Shown: piece by piece, positions 45,789 through 55,849 of the stretch
Layout of the letters: each line of letters starts with the position of its first letter
Position numbering within the stretch: position 1 is the stretch's first letter
Notes under the pieces: model-generated
Told to the model about the DNA's origin: nothing
The model's database searches: none
What the model saw: only the letters and a program-made list of their open reading frames with translations
DNA from: Sutcliffiella horikoshii
GTDB taxonomy: Bacteria; Bacillota; Bacilli; Bacillales; Bacillaceae_I
NCBI RefSeq assembly: GCF_008180725.1
Contig: NZ_VTEV01000004.1
Coordinates: 285,615 to 349,614, forward strand
Length of the DNA stretch: 64,000 nt
Direction of reading: 5' to 3'
Program-made: the position numbers and the translations under genes

Positions 45789-46370
45789 ATGACATTCTAC
45801 TCATTTGCCAAGTTCCTCGTTTCTGTAGTGCTAAAGCCGCTCTATCTTATTAAGGTAGTGGGTAGTGAGAATATACCAAAAGAAGGTTCCGTGTTAATCT
45901 GTTCTAATCATATTGATAATTTGGACCCTCCGGTTGTTGGAATTACATCACCAAGAACTGTTCATTTTATGGCAAAGGAAGAGATCTTCCATGTTCCAAT
46001 CCTGAAGACTATTCTTCCAAAATTGCATGCATTTCCTGTGAAAAGAGGAATGAGTGATAGGGAAGCATTGAGAAATGCTTTAAAAGTGCTGAAAGAGGGA
46101 AGGGTTTTGGGACTTTTTCCAGAGGGTACAAGAAGTAAAACGGGCGAACTTGGAAAAGGGTTGGCAGGCGCAGGTTTTTTTGCCCTTCGTTCTGAAGCAA
46201 CAGTAGTTCCTTGTGCCATCATTGGACCTTATAAAAAATTCCAACCCTTAAAAGTGGTGTATGGAGAGCCTATCGATTTCACTCAACATCGTTTGGAGAA
46301 AATCTCAGCTGAAGAAGCCACTTTATTAATAATGGATACCATAAAGGAACTTATCGAAAAAAACAGATAG
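45789..46370 (+). CDS. plsC: 1-acyl-sn-glycerol-3-phosphate acyltransferase
   Basis: The 193-residue enzyme adds the second acyl chain to make phosphatidic acid. The HX4D catalytic motif is in SNHIDNLDP, and the glycerol-phosphate-binding motif is FPEGTRSKTG. An N-terminal hydrophobic segment probably associates it with the membrane. It is co-transcribed with cmk; no terminator is seen after it. Confidence 0.93.
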   Translation: MTFYSFAKFLVSVVLKPLYLIKVVGSENIPKEGSVLICSNHIDNLDPPVVGITSPRTVHFMAKEEIFHVPILKTILPKLHAFPVKRGMSDREALRNALKVLKEGRVLGLFPEGTRSKTGELGKGLAGAGFFALRSEATVVPCAIIGPYKKFQPLKVVYGEPIDFTQHRLEKISAEEATLLIMDTIKELIEKNR

Positions 46371-46570
46371 TTTAAGAGTTTTGACTTGACAAAATGTCCT
46401 ATTTATTAGAAGTTAGTAGAAGGAAGCTAAATTATGTAGGAACTTGTTAAGGTTATATATATTTATTTAGCACCTGGCAGTTCTAATTGATCTGTCCGAT
46501 CAATCAAGTAAGTTAACATCCGTTAATTTATGAATTATTACACGAAACAGATGCAACTTTTGTTAAGTTC

Positions 46571-46617
46571 GCATGTAATGGCATATGCCGGCATGCTTAC
46601 GTAACGTCTACCGTTAC
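46571..46617 (+). promoter_or_regulatory. Structured leader upstream of ypfD
   Basis: Within a 291-bp leader are the palindrome GGCATATGCC (46580-46589), flanking GCATG/CATGC segments, and a perfect 6-bp stem GTAACG with CGTTAC (46601-46606 and 46612-46617). There is no T-run, so this is not a terminator. It could be a regulatory leader of the S1-domain gene. Confidence 0.4.
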
Positions 46618-46661
46618 TTACATAAATAATGGATTAGCTGGTTTGTATGGAGGAGGTAATA

Positions 46662-47807
46662 ATGATGGTGGAAGACATGAATCAAGTAGAAGTTAACAAT
46701 TTAGAGGTTGGCAACACAGTAACTGGAACAGTTACAAAAGTAGAAGAAAAACAGGTCCTTGTTTCCATTGAGGGCAGCAAGCTAGATGGTATCATCCCAA
46801 TCAGTGAACTATCCAGCCTTCATGTAGAAAAAGCGACGGATGTCGTTTCAGAAGGCCAGGAGCTTCAACTTAAAGTAACAAAAGTAGAAGAAGAATTGCT
46901 GGTGTTATCCAAAAAAGCAGTGGATGCTGACTTGGCATGGGAGGATCTGCAAAAGAAATTCGAATCCAAAGAAGTATTCGAGGCTGAAATTAAGGATGTA
47001 GTCAAAGGTGGCCTTGTGGTTGACCTTGGCGTGAGAGGATTTGTTCCTGCTTCCTTAGTTGAAAACTACTTCGTTGATGATTTCTCTGATTATAAAGGAA
47101 AAACATTAACATTCAAAGTAGTAGAACTGGAAAAAGAGAAGAATCGCGTGATCCTTTCTCACCGTGCTGTAGTAGAAGAAGAGATGCAAAATAAAAAACA
47201 TCAATTGTTAGATACCATTGAAACAGGTCAAGTCATAGAGGGTACGGTGCAACGAATCACTGACTTTGGGGCATTCGTAGATATCGGTGGAGTAGATGGA
47301 TTGGTTCATATCTCTCAATTGTCATATGAACATGTAGGAAAACCTTCAGATGTGGTAACAGAAGGTCAAAAGGTAAATGTTAAAGTTCTTTCTGTTGATC
47401 GTGACAATGAAAGAATTTCTTTATCCATTAAAGAAACTTTACCTGGGCCGTGGTCACAAGTTTCCGAAAAACTTTCCACAGGCAGTGTGACAGAAGGTGT
47501 TGTAAAACGCCTAGTTTCCTTCGGAGCTTTTGTTGAAGTACTTCCAGGTGTAGAAGGATTAGTTCATATCTCCCAAATCTCCAACAAGCATATCGGTACT
47601 CCGCATGAAGTACTAACAGAAGGCGATAAAGTACAAGTTAAAGTGTTGGAAATAAACGAAGCGGATCAAAGAATTTCCTTAAGTATCCGTGAATTGGAAG
47701 AGCCTGAACAAGAAGAGGATTACAGTCAGTATAATCAATCAGAAGACACTGGCGGCTTCCAATTGGGCGAAATGATTGGGGATAAACTAAGCAAACTTAA
47801 GAAATAA
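46662..47807 (+). CDS. ypfD: S1-domain RNA-binding protein YpfD (S1 homologue)
   Basis: The 381-residue protein has four S1 repeats (about 15-80, 100-165, 185-253 and 270-340), the last two with the strong signatures [22 protein letters not shown] and [22 protein letters not shown]. It corresponds to YpfD, a shorter relative of ribosomal protein S1 without proven ribosomal function in Bacillus. ATG 46662 is chosen because GGAGGAGGT overlaps the start of the longer frame at 46647. A Met-Met start leaves 46665 equally possible. Confidence 0.94.
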   Translation: MMVEDMNQVEVNNLEVGNTVTGTVTKVEEKQVLVSIEGSKLDGIIPISELSSLHVEKATDVVSEGQELQLKVTKVEEELLVLSKKAVDADLAWEDLQKKFESKEVFEAEIKDVVKGGLVVDLGVRGFVPASLVENYFVDDFSDYKGKTLTFKVVELEKEKNRVILSHRAVVEEEMQNKKHQLLDTIETGQVIEGTVQRITDFGAFVDIGGVDGLVHISQLSYEHVGKPSDVVTEGQKVNVKVLSVDRDNERISLSIKETLPGPWSQVSEKLSTGSVTEGVVKRLVSFGAFVEVLPGVEGLVHISQISNKHIGTPHEVLTEGDKVQVKVLEINEADQRISLSIRELEEPEQEEDYSQYNQSEDTGGFQLGEMIGDKLSKLKK

Positions 47808-47839
47808 TAATTTATATACAAATAAAGATGTCAAGGTGA

Positions 47840-48907
<1,068 letters not shown>

Positions 48908-48917
48908 AATAAATATT

Positions 48918-48957
48918 AACGCCTTCTTTCTGAACAATCGAAAGAAGGCGTTTTTTA
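48918..48957 (+). terminator. Intrinsic terminator of fni
   Basis: AACGCCTTCTTTC pairs perfectly with GAAAGAAGGCGTT, followed by a T-run. Confidence 0.92.
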
Positions 48958-48978
48958 TATATGAAAGTACGCAAGAGA

Positions 48979-49186
48979 GGTATAAAGACTTCTCTAACAG
49001 GGACGGTAGCTCTTAGGGGTCTTTACAAGCGGCATAAAGACTTCTCCAACAGGGGTGGTAGCGATTAGAGGTCTTTACAAGGGGTATAAAGACATCTACA
49101 ACAATGACGGTAGAGATTAGCGGTCTTAAAATGCGGTATAAAGACTTTTCCAACAGGGCCATTAGTAATTAGAGGCTTTAATAATC
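48979..49186. repeat. Tandem array C: four units of 52 bp
   Basis: Units start GGTATAAAGAC or GGCATAAAGAC at 48979, 49031, 49083 and 49135, exactly 52 bp apart. Junctions between early units contain GTCTTTA and TAAAGAC as a 7-bp inverted repeat. Later units are more diverged. The array lies between the fni terminator and repeat copy R8. Confidence 0.9.
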
Positions 49187-49208
49187 GTACTCTCAGTAAA
49201 ACCCTGTA

Positions 49209-49295
49209 GAATTCCATTCCAGGCGCTTCGTTTTCCGAGGAGGCTCCAACAGCGCCCCTAGGAAAGCGAAGCCGTTTGCGGAAATCAACAGCGGC
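49209..49295 (+). repeat. Dispersed repeat copy R8, internally shortened
   Basis: This 87-bp copy joins a reverse-type left end (TTCCATTCCAGGCGCTTCG) to a forward right end (CCCCTAGGAAAGCGAAGC, GCGGAAATCAACAGCGG), with most of the core missing. Confidence 0.7.
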
Positions 49296-49342
49296 TTTTT
49301 ACCAATCACCTAAAAAAACAGGCCTTTCACCCTTGTTTTACC

Positions 49343-49474
49343 TTATTTATTTCGCTCTCTAGCTCCTTCAGGACCTTCCATAGTTGTTGCTCCAGGATAC
49401 TTTAGAGATTGATCGCGATCTGATTCTGTTCTCTTTTGGGCTTTCAATTTTTTTTCTTGTCTATCTTTTCCCAT
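49343..49474 (-). CDS. ypzI: YpzI-family small protein
   Basis: A leftward ATG at 49474, preceded by AAGAGGTGATC, opens a 43-codon frame ending with TAA at 49343. The peptide starts MGKDRQEKKLKAQKRTESDR, then DQSLKYPGATTMEG, the pattern of the small hydrophilic YpzI family near yphA in Bacillus. The function is unknown. It is highly charged with no membrane span. A weak hairpin with a T-run on the minus strand at about 49313-49340 may end it. Confidence 0.82.
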   Translation of the reverse strand: MGKDRQEKKLKAQKRTESDRDQSLKYPGATTMEGPEGARERNK

Positions 49475-49598
49475 ATGATCACCTCTTTTCTAAGAATCTG
49501 TTTCATATTATTTGCCTAATCGATAAAAACATACTGTGTTTAATGATTAGTATCATCTCTTTTTAGGCATAATGATTTGGTGAGAGGAGGGGAGAAAA

Positions 49599-50204
49599 AT
49601 GGAAATAACAGGACAATACTTTTATTTTATAGGTTGGATAGGTTGGATAATCGTTACGTTTTTCTTCCCTAAATCTGTAGTCAGAACATTTATGTCTATT
49701 TTAATTCTAGTGGTGATAGCAGGTTCAACTACTACTGTGCAAATGTTTGGATTCACTGTGACTGCTTCCTTTCTTGTATTGGCGGTTATTGCTTTTATTC
49801 TTTTAGTAAAATCATTGAAACAGAGATACATTTTACATTATTTATCTATCTGCACTATAGCGTTGGCGTATGTTTGTTTTATCTTATTTGAAATATATGA
49901 TCCAGTCTGGATTTTTTTAGATAGAACCTGGTTGCTGTCTGTCATTATTTTATACTTATCTTTGCTCCTTTTTAAAACTAAGAGGGAAAGGTTCGTATTT
50001 ATGCTCACTGGAGTCTTATTTGGTGAGGTCTTGCGCAGTATAGTAATGGACCGCATCTTTTCTTACTCGGTTATTGGGACGTTCGAGTTTTTGGCAGTTC
50101 TTGCTTTATCCTCAGCAGGAATGGCGACATGGATGATGTTTGAAACATTGACAATACAGTTAGATTCAATAATACAAAAGCGCGTAAGGGAGAGACAAGG
50201 ATGA
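49599..50204 (+). CDS. yphA: YphA, multi-span membrane protein
   Basis: The 201-residue protein has about six hydrophobic segments and little soluble sequence. It corresponds in position and size to YphA, first gene of the yphA-yphB cluster, which is linked to sporulation in B. subtilis. No catalytic motif is visible. GAGGGGAG precedes the ATG; it overlaps yphB by 4 bp. Confidence 0.8.
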   Translation: MEITGQYFYFIGWIGWIIVTFFFPKSVVRTFMSILILVVIAGSTTTVQMFGFTVTASFLVLAVIAFILLVKSLKQRYILHYLSICTIALAYVCFILFEIYDPVWIFLDRTWLLSVIILYLSLLLFKTKRERFVFMLTGVLFGEVLRSIVMDRIFSYSVIGTFEFLAVLALSSAGMATWMMFETLTIQLDSIIQKRVRERQG

Positions 50205-51088
50205 ATGAGTATACATTGCCCATTATTTTTGGGGTATTGATAGGATTAGCCACCAGGCTATACATGCTTGTTACAGATTATCGTCAATATCCTACCTATT
50301 TGCATGGGAAAATCATACATTTATCACTCGCCTTCATTGCTTCGGGGTTAGGCACCATTGCAGTCCCGGCGATCATGGAAGAGGAGTTTGCAGCAATCAC
50401 GTTTTTGGCATTGGCAGCTTCTCAATTTCGAGATGTTAGAAATATGGAAAGAAACACACTTGCTGAACTGGATGCATTTGAATTGGTGCCGAGAGGAAGT
50501 ACATATATAGAGGGAATCGCTATTGCTTTTGAAGGAAGAAACTATCTAGTCATGATTACCGCGTTTTTAGCTACGCTCGCATATTTGGCTGCAAATATAT
50601 GGGTAGGGTTACTCGTCGGAATTTCGGCTGCTCTAATATCTCATAAACTTATGACTGGCGGTCAATTGAAAGATATAGTGGATATTGAGTATGTAAAGCC
50701 TCATTTTGATGGGGCAGGTCTATATGTAGATAATATTTATATCATGAACATCGGATTGCCAGAGCGTCAAAAGGAAGTATTGCAATATGGTATGGGATTT
50801 ATTTTAAAGCCCAAAAACTTTAATGCGAGAACGACAATAGCAAACCTGGGCCAAAGGCAGGCAATTCTTCATGACATGTCTACTGCACTTGGAGTCTACC
50901 GGGATTCCGGTACGCCTGCACTTGTCCCATTGGCAAAAAGGGATCTGGATGATGGGCGGGTTGGAGTGTTCCTCCTTCCACAAGAACAGGACTTGAAAAT
51001 AGGGATGGCAATCCTTGAAAGGGTACCAACGCTAGAAAATGCCATTAGAATGCCTACGAAAAACTTGAAGGAAAAGGTGAACAAGTAG
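50201..51088 (+). CDS. yphB: YIEGIA-family membrane protein YphB
   Basis: The 295-residue protein contains TYIEGIAIAFEGRNYL, the name-giving motif of the YIEGIA family. Several membrane helices occupy about residues 1-160, followed by a soluble C-terminal domain (about 165-295). The family occurs in spore formers; its biochemical task is unknown. The next gene encodes its usual small partner. Confidence 0.9.
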   Translation: MNEYTLPIIFGVLIGLATRLYMLVTDYRQYPTYLHGKIIHLSLAFIASGLGTIAVPAIMEEEFAAITFLALAASQFRDVRNMERNTLAELDAFELVPRGSTYIEGIAIAFEGRNYLVMITAFLATLAYLAANIWVGLLVGISAALISHKLMTGGQLKDIVDIEYVKPHFDGAGLYVDNIYIMNIGLPERQKEVLQYGMGFILKPKNFNARTTIANLGQRQAILHDMSTALGVYRDSGTPALVPLAKRDLDDGRVGVFLLPQEQDLKIGMAILERVPTLENAIRMPTKNLKEKVNK

Positions 51089-51089
51089 G

Positions 51090-51275
51090 ATGGAAATGGA
51101 AAAATATATACTTGCTGTCATTACGACCAATACCACAAAAGTAGCTGGAGGGGCGCCTATTTTCACTTGTGAAACGAAAGAGGAAATGGAGTTTATTGCA
51201 GCAAACCTTGAGGCAATACTAGATGGAATTGCACACGGGTTGGGTAATGATTTATATGTAATCGTAAAACATTAA
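51090..51275 (+). CDS. Small partner (capping-complex subunit) of YIEGIA protein
   Basis: The 61-residue protein (KYILAVITTNTTKVAGGAPIF, then AHGLGNDLYVIVKH) corresponds to the short protein found directly after YIEGIA genes and annotated as its capping-complex subunit. It is likely cytosolic. It begins 1 bp after yphB, with AAGGTG in the yphB end as ribosome site. Confidence 0.8.
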   Translation: MEMEKYILAVITTNTTKVAGGAPIFTCETKEEMEFIAANLEAILDGIAHGLGNDLYVIVKH

Positions 51276-51338
51276 TGAGATCTTAGAAAAAGTCAGACTT
51301 CCTTATTGCGGGGAATAATGTTAAACTATTCAAGTTAG

Positions 51339-51366
51339 ACCTTCCTATGCAGGAGGGTTTCTTTTA
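51339..51366 (+). terminator. Intrinsic terminator of the yphAB cluster
   Basis: ACCTTCCT pairs with AGGAGGGT around ATGC, followed by TTTCTTTT. Confidence 0.7.
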
Positions 51367-51480
51367 TTAGAAGATACCATAGAGTATCCTAAAACAGCCT
51401 TTTGTAAAGACTAAGATAATCGATTAATAAGTATGAAAGAAATAGTACATAAATTATAGAAAAATGGGAGGGTGGTCACC

Positions 51481-52791
51481 ATGCCAAAACCAACCGTAGC
51501 GATTGTTGGAAGACCAAACGTGGGTAAATCCACAATATTTAACAGAATTGTTGGAGAGAGAATTTCCATTGTGGAAGATGTGCCAGGGGTTACTAGAGAT
51601 AGAATTTATAGCTCCGGTGAATGGTTAAACCAATATTTTAATATCATTGATACAGGTGGAATTGAAATAAGTGATGCGCCGTTCATGACACAAATTCGTG
51701 AACAGGCGGAAATTGCTATCGATGAGGCGGATGTAATAATATTCATGACCAACGGACGTGAAGGGTTAACAACAGCTGATGAAGAGGTAGCGAAGATACT
51801 ATACCGATCTAAAAAACCTGTAGTGGTTGCCGTAAATAAAGTGGACAACCCAGATATGAGAGATACATTATATGATTTTTATGCACTTGGCTTTGGTGAA
51901 CCGATTCCAATCTCAGGTTCACATGGCTTGGGACTTGGAGACTTGCTTGATTTTGTAATTGAGAACTTCCCTAAAGACGAAGATGAGGAATATGATGAGG
52001 ATATCATCAAATTTTCATTAATTGGCCGTCCAAACGTTGGAAAGTCCTCCCTAGTAAACGCGTTGCTAGGTGAAGATCGTGTTATTGTAAGTGACATCGC
52101 AGGAACAACAAGAGATGCAATTGATACTCCTTACACATTTGACGGTAAAGATTACGTGATAATTGATACAGCAGGTATGCGTAAAAAAGGGAAAGTATAC
52201 GAGACGACAGAAAAGTACAGTGTACTACGTGCCTTGCGTGCCATTGAACGCTCCGACGTTGTATTAGTTGTAATCAATGGAGAAGAAGGAATTATTGAAC
52301 AAGACAAAAAAATCGCAGGATATGCGCATGAAGCGGGAAGAGCCATTGTCATTGTAGTAAACAAGTGGGATGCCGTGGAAAAAGATGAAAAGACAATGAA
52401 GGAATTTGAGCAAAAAATTAGGGATCACTTCTTGTTCTTAGATTATGCACCAATCGTGTTCTTATCTGCTATGACAAAGAAGCGGATTCATACACTCATT
52501 CCTAAAATTGAAATGGCAAGTGAAAATCACTCTATGCGTGTGGTAACGACTGTATTGAATGATGTGATTATGGATGCTGTTGCAATGAACCCGACGCCTA
52601 CCGATAAAGGGCAGCGATTGAAAATTTATTATGCGACCCAGGTTGCAGTTAAACCGCCTACCTTTGTTATTTTCGTTAATGACCCAGAGCTTCTGCACTT
52701 CTCATACAAACGTTTCTTGGAAAATCGTATCAGAGATGCATTTGGGTTTGAAGGAACACCTATTAAACTAATCGCACGTCCACGAAAGTAA
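51481..52791 (+). CDS. der: Ribosome-assembly GTPase Der (EngA)
   Basis: The 436-residue GTPase has two tandem G domains with P-loops GRPNVGKST (near 10) and GRPNVGKSS (near 182), DxxG motifs DTGGIE and DTAGMR, and NKVD and NKWD. A KH-like C-terminal domain binds RNA. It is essential for 50S subunit maturation. ATG 51481 is preferred to GTG 51472 because GGGAGGGTGG overlaps the latter. Confidence 0.97.
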   Translation: MPKPTVAIVGRPNVGKSTIFNRIVGERISIVEDVPGVTRDRIYSSGEWLNQYFNIIDTGGIEISDAPFMTQIREQAEIAIDEADVIIFMTNGREGLTTADEEVAKILYRSKKPVVVAVNKVDNPDMRDTLYDFYALGFGEPIPISGSHGLGLGDLLDFVIENFPKDEDEEYDEDIIKFSLIGRPNVGKSSLVNALLGEDRVIVSDIAGTTRDAIDTPYTFDGKDYVIIDTAGMRKKGKVYETTEKYSVLRALRAIERSDVVLVVINGEEGIIEQDKKIAGYAHEAGRAIVIVVNKWDAVEKDEKTMKEFEQKIRDHFLFLDYAPIVFLSAMTKKRIHTLIPKIEMASENHSMRVVTTVLNDVIMDAVAMNPTPTDKGQRLKIYYATQVAVKPPTFVIFVNDPELLHFSYKRFLENRIRDAFGFEGTPIKLIARPRK

Positions 52792-52808
52792 AAGGGAGGA
52801 GTGAGTCA

Positions 52809-53846
52809 GTGAAAAAGGTTGCTGTATTGGGAGCGGGAAGCTGGGGCACTGCCCTGGCAATGGTGCTTGCCGATAATAATCATGAAGTACGTCTTTGGGG
52901 ACATAAGCAAGCTCAAATCGATGAAATAAATCAACGTCACACGAATGAAAAATACTTAAAAAATATTAAGTTATCCGATAAAATTGTAGGAATTACTTCT
53001 ATGGAAGAGGCGGTAGAATCTGCAGAAGCGATTGTGCTTGCAGTCCCTACAAAAGCCATGAGGGAAGTGTGCCAACAATTAAAAGGCTTTTTGAAGGAAC
53101 CTGCTTTATTTGTTCACGTGAGTAAAGGGATAGAACCTGATACACATTTAAGGGTTTCTGAAGTGATTGAAGATGAACTACCAGAATCCATTCGTAAAGC
53201 GGTTGTAGTTCTTTCCGGGCCAAGTCATGCAGAAGAAGTAAGTATGAGACAACCTACCACTGTTACAGCAGCGTCTTTGAATATTGCTGCTGCTGAAAAG
53301 GTACAAGATCTATTTATCAACCAGCATTTCCGTGTTTATACGAATACTGATGTTGTTGGTGTAGAAATTGGTGGATCTTTAAAGAATATCATTGCGTTGG
53401 CTGCAGGTATTACGGATGGCCTAGGATATGGCGATAACGCCAAAGCGGCTTTAATTACAAGAGGGTTAGCCGAAATCGCTCGTCTAGGAAGCTGTCTTGG
53501 TGCCAATCCGCTTACATTCCTAGGTTTGACAGGAATGGGCGACCTGATCGTAACATGTACAAGCGTTCACAGTAGAAACTGGAGGGCGGGTAACATGTTA
53601 GGTAAAGGGAAGAAGCTTGAAGAGGTATTGGATAGTATGGGGATGGTCGTTGAAGGTGTACGTACCACCAAGGCCGCATATCAGCTATCACAAAAACTCC
53701 AAGTGAAGATGCCACTGACATCTGCCCTTTATCATGTATTATTTGACGGAGTGGACCCAAAGGATGCAGTAGATGAACTGATGAGCCGTTCCAAAACAAC
53801 AGAATTGGACGACCTTGCGCAACTTCTAGGTGACAGAGTCCAATAA
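52809..53846 (+). CDS. gpsA: Glycerol-3-phosphate dehydrogenase [NAD(P)+]
   Basis: The 345-residue enzyme makes sn-glycerol 3-phosphate for phospholipid synthesis. It shows the dinucleotide motif [12 protein letters not shown] at the N terminus, [18 protein letters not shown] and the catalytic-lysine region [14 protein letters not shown]. The GTG start follows GGGAGGAGTGA. It lies 17 bp after der and is followed by a terminator. Confidence 0.97.
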   Translation: MKKVAVLGAGSWGTALAMVLADNNHEVRLWGHKQAQIDEINQRHTNEKYLKNIKLSDKIVGITSMEEAVESAEAIVLAVPTKAMREVCQQLKGFLKEPALFVHVSKGIEPDTHLRVSEVIEDELPESIRKAVVVLSGPSHAEEVSMRQPTTVTAASLNIAAAEKVQDLFINQHFRVYTNTDVVGVEIGGSLKNIIALAAGITDGLGYGDNAKAALITRGLAEIARLGSCLGANPLTFLGLTGMGDLIVTCTSVHSRNWRAGNMLGKGKKLEEVLDSMGMVVEGVRTTKAAYQLSQKLQVKMPLTSALYHVLFDGVDPKDAVDELMSRSKTTELDDLAQLLGDRVQ

Positions 53847-53854
53847 ACGTCAAT

Positions 53855-53885
53855 GCCCCTTCGTTTATAGAAGGGGCGTTTATTA
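53855..53885 (+). terminator. Intrinsic terminator of der-gpsA
   Basis: GCCCCTTC pairs with GAAGGGGC and is followed by GTTTATT. Confidence 0.75.
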
Positions 53886-53937
53886 GTTAAAAGGTTTTTT
53901 AAAAGTATAAGGAAGTATATTATTCGGTTGATTTCCG

Positions 53938-54269
53938 TTCCAGGCGCTTCGCTTGCCTCCGGGCGGTCCGTGAACTCTCATCAGGCTTCGCCTTCCAGGG
54001 TCTCACCTGTCCCTTCCTCCCGCGGGCGTCTCCGCGCCTTTCACATCAATCTACTAGGTGGCTTCATTCACTAAGAGTTTATGAAAAGCAATCTAACTGT
54101 GTTAATTGAATAAGCATTAACTTTTCGTTTATGTAATTTTCAGCTGTGGATTGGAGCAAATGGCGCAGACTCCTGCGGGGGAATAACGGTAGGTTGAGAC
54201 CCCACAGCGCAGTGAGGCTCAAGGCACCGTCCCGCGGAAAGCGAAGCCATTTGCGGAAAGGAACAGCGG
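53938..54269. repeat. Composite inverted pair of dispersed repeats (R9 and R10)
   Basis: A reverse copy (R9, 53938-54050) and a forward copy (R10, 54142-54269) flank a spacer of about 90 bp. The spacer shares GCTTCATTCA and TAAGCATTAAC-type segments with the spacer of the 13.1-13.3 kb pair, and R10 is nearly identical to R3. It occupies about 330 bp of the 796-bp gap before yphE; the rest holds a possible short transcript with a terminator. Confidence 0.85.
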
Positions 54270-54457
54270 CAATTAACCAAAAACTAATGTCTAAAAAAAC
54301 TTTTTGTCCGGTTTTCCTTAATGAAATCAATACATAAAATAAACAAACACCCATCCTATTCAAGTGCATAACTTATAAAGAAGAAACCATAGGAGGGTGC
54401 TCAGGAAAGAAATCCATAATTTTTACAAGCTTTTTTGCGATAAATAGGCATTTGGCG

Positions 54458-54532
54458 ATGCATGTATGTAAATTGCCGCATAAGATGTGTATGAGGATAT
54501 CACTGGTTGAGCTGTGGGATTGGATTATTTAG
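54458..54532 (+). CDS. Possible 24-residue peptide
   Basis: ATG 54458 opens a 24-codon frame (MHVCKLPHKMCMRISLVELW...) ending 15 bp before a strong terminator. The ribosome site is poor and no family is recognised. It may instead be part of a small RNA. Confidence 0.2.
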   Translation: MHVCKLPHKMCMRISLVELWDWII

Positions 54533-54546
54533 TCTTTCTTTTTATG

Positions 54547-54584
54547 CTGAAGTAAAAATGGCCCCTTTTACTTCAGCTTTTTTG
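54547..54584 (+). terminator. Strong terminator without an assigned gene
   Basis: CTGAAGTAAAA pairs perfectly with TTTTACTTCAG, followed by CTTTTTTG. No recognised gene lies between it and the R9-R10 repeats. Confidence 0.85.
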
Positions 54585-54642
54585 TTGTTTCATTTAGTGT
54601 ATATCTTATGCTATAATGTTTCACGGAAAAGGAGAGATGAGG

Positions 54643-54849
54643 ATGTCACCTGCATTAATGAAGATGTGGATTTCGTTTGTAGCGATGGGGTTCATGATTA
54701 TATCCGTTTTAACGGTTTATTTTACTAGATTTAAGGTGAGAAACAATATTATCAGAGGCATTTTGAATACGGTTGCTTTTTTATTGATTTTACTTGCCGG
54801 CCTAATCATTTTTTATGTAGTTTTCAGTGGTCCTGTACCGGAGCAATAA
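54643..54849 (+). CDS. yphE: YphE, DUF2768 small membrane protein
   Basis: The 68-residue protein has two membrane spans (about 7-29 and 41-64). It corresponds to YphE (DUF2768), which lies between gpsA and yphF in B. subtilis; its function is unknown. ATG 54643 is chosen over 54616 because AAAGGAGAGATGAGG lies between them. TATAAT at about 54612-54617 may be its -10 box. Confidence 0.82.
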   Translation: MSPALMKMWISFVAMGFMIISVLTVYFTRFKVRNNIIRGILNTVAFLLILLAGLIIFYVVFSGPVPEQ

Positions 54850-54870
54850 TGAAGAAGGAAGGAATAATTT

Positions 54871-55602
54871 ATGAAATTAAATAGGTTCTTCCTACTTGTA
54901 GGAATAATGATGTTAAGCAGCGTCCTATCGGGTTGTTTATACCCTCAAGATCGTTTAAAGGAAAATCAAGTTCCTTATTTAGATCAATTAGAAGCCGTAC
55001 AGTCATCTGTGGATCAATACCGTGAGGCAACTGGGGGATTGTTACCCATAAAAGATAGGGATATGGAGACACCGATCTATCAAAAGTACCCAATCGATTT
55101 TAATAAATTATCCCCTCGATACATACAAGAACCTCCTGGGACGGCATATGAAAGTGGAGGAGTCTATCTTTATGTGTTAGTGGATGTGGAAGAAGACCCT
55201 AAAGTGAAGTTAATTGATCTTCGTGTTGCTGAACAAATTCGCGATATTAATATTAGAATTGATATGTACAAGCGCGCGAATAACGGATATGCCCCGATTA
55301 AAGAAGTGATTAATGATCAGGCATTCAAATTGGATTGGGAAAAACTTGGCTATGAATCAGAACCATTCGCAGAGAGTCCAATATCCGGTAAAAACCTGCC
55401 ATTTGTTTTGAATAATGAAGGACAAGCTCAATTGGATTATTCCATTGACTTGTACGATTTTCTTCAAGAACATGAACATAATTACAAACCAGGGGATGAC
55501 ATCCGTGACATTATTGTGGAACATTCCGTGTTTGTACCTGCATTTTCCCTTGCCTACACGATAGATGAGAACAATGAACCGGTCTTTTTAAATAAAGAAT
55601 AG
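54871..55602 (+). CDS. yphF: YphF, predicted lipoprotein
   Basis: The 243-residue protein has a lipoprotein signal with lipobox VLSGC (acylated Cys22). The mature part contains two similar segments, VDQYREATGGLLPIKD and IDMYKRANNGYAPIKE, implying an internal duplication. It corresponds to YphF; its function is unknown. GAAGGAAGGAAT precedes the ATG and a terminator follows. Confidence 0.85.
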   Translation: MKLNRFFLLVGIMMLSSVLSGCLYPQDRLKENQVPYLDQLEAVQSSVDQYREATGGLLPIKDRDMETPIYQKYPIDFNKLSPRYIQEPPGTAYESGGVYLYVLVDVEEDPKVKLIDLRVAEQIRDINIRIDMYKRANNGYAPIKEVINDQAFKLDWEKLGYESEPFAESPISGKNLPFVLNNEGQAQLDYSIDLYDFLQEHEHNYKPGDDIRDIIVEHSVFVPAFSLAYTIDENNEPVFLNKE

Positions 55603-55615
55603 AATAGTTGTCATG

Positions 55616-55656
55616 AACCCTTTTTTAGAGAATACATTCTAAAGAAGGGTTTTTTG
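55616..55656 (+). terminator. Intrinsic terminator of yphE-yphF
   Basis: AACCCTT and TAGAGAAT pair with ATTCTAAA and AAGGGTT, followed by TTTTTG. Confidence 0.8.
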
Positions 55657-55750
55657 TTTTATTTCTATGAAACATAATGCCCCACTAATTCTTGCTATTA
55701 ACCATATATAAAAATAAATAGGGAAACGGGATGAATTTTCTATTAAAGTA

Positions 55751-55782
55751 GTCATATTTAATTAGGACAACATCATACACAT
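55751..55782 (+). promoter_or_regulatory. Sigma-E promoter of spoIVA
   Basis: GTCATATT (55751-55758) and CATACACAT (55774-55782) match the sigma-E consensus boxes, with 15 bp between the cores CATATT and CATACA. Confidence 0.85.
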
Positions 55783-55849
55783 ATAGTGTCATAGATTATA
55801 TCCTTACTAGAAAATGAAAATCCCAAGATAAATGTCGGGAGGGAATCAC

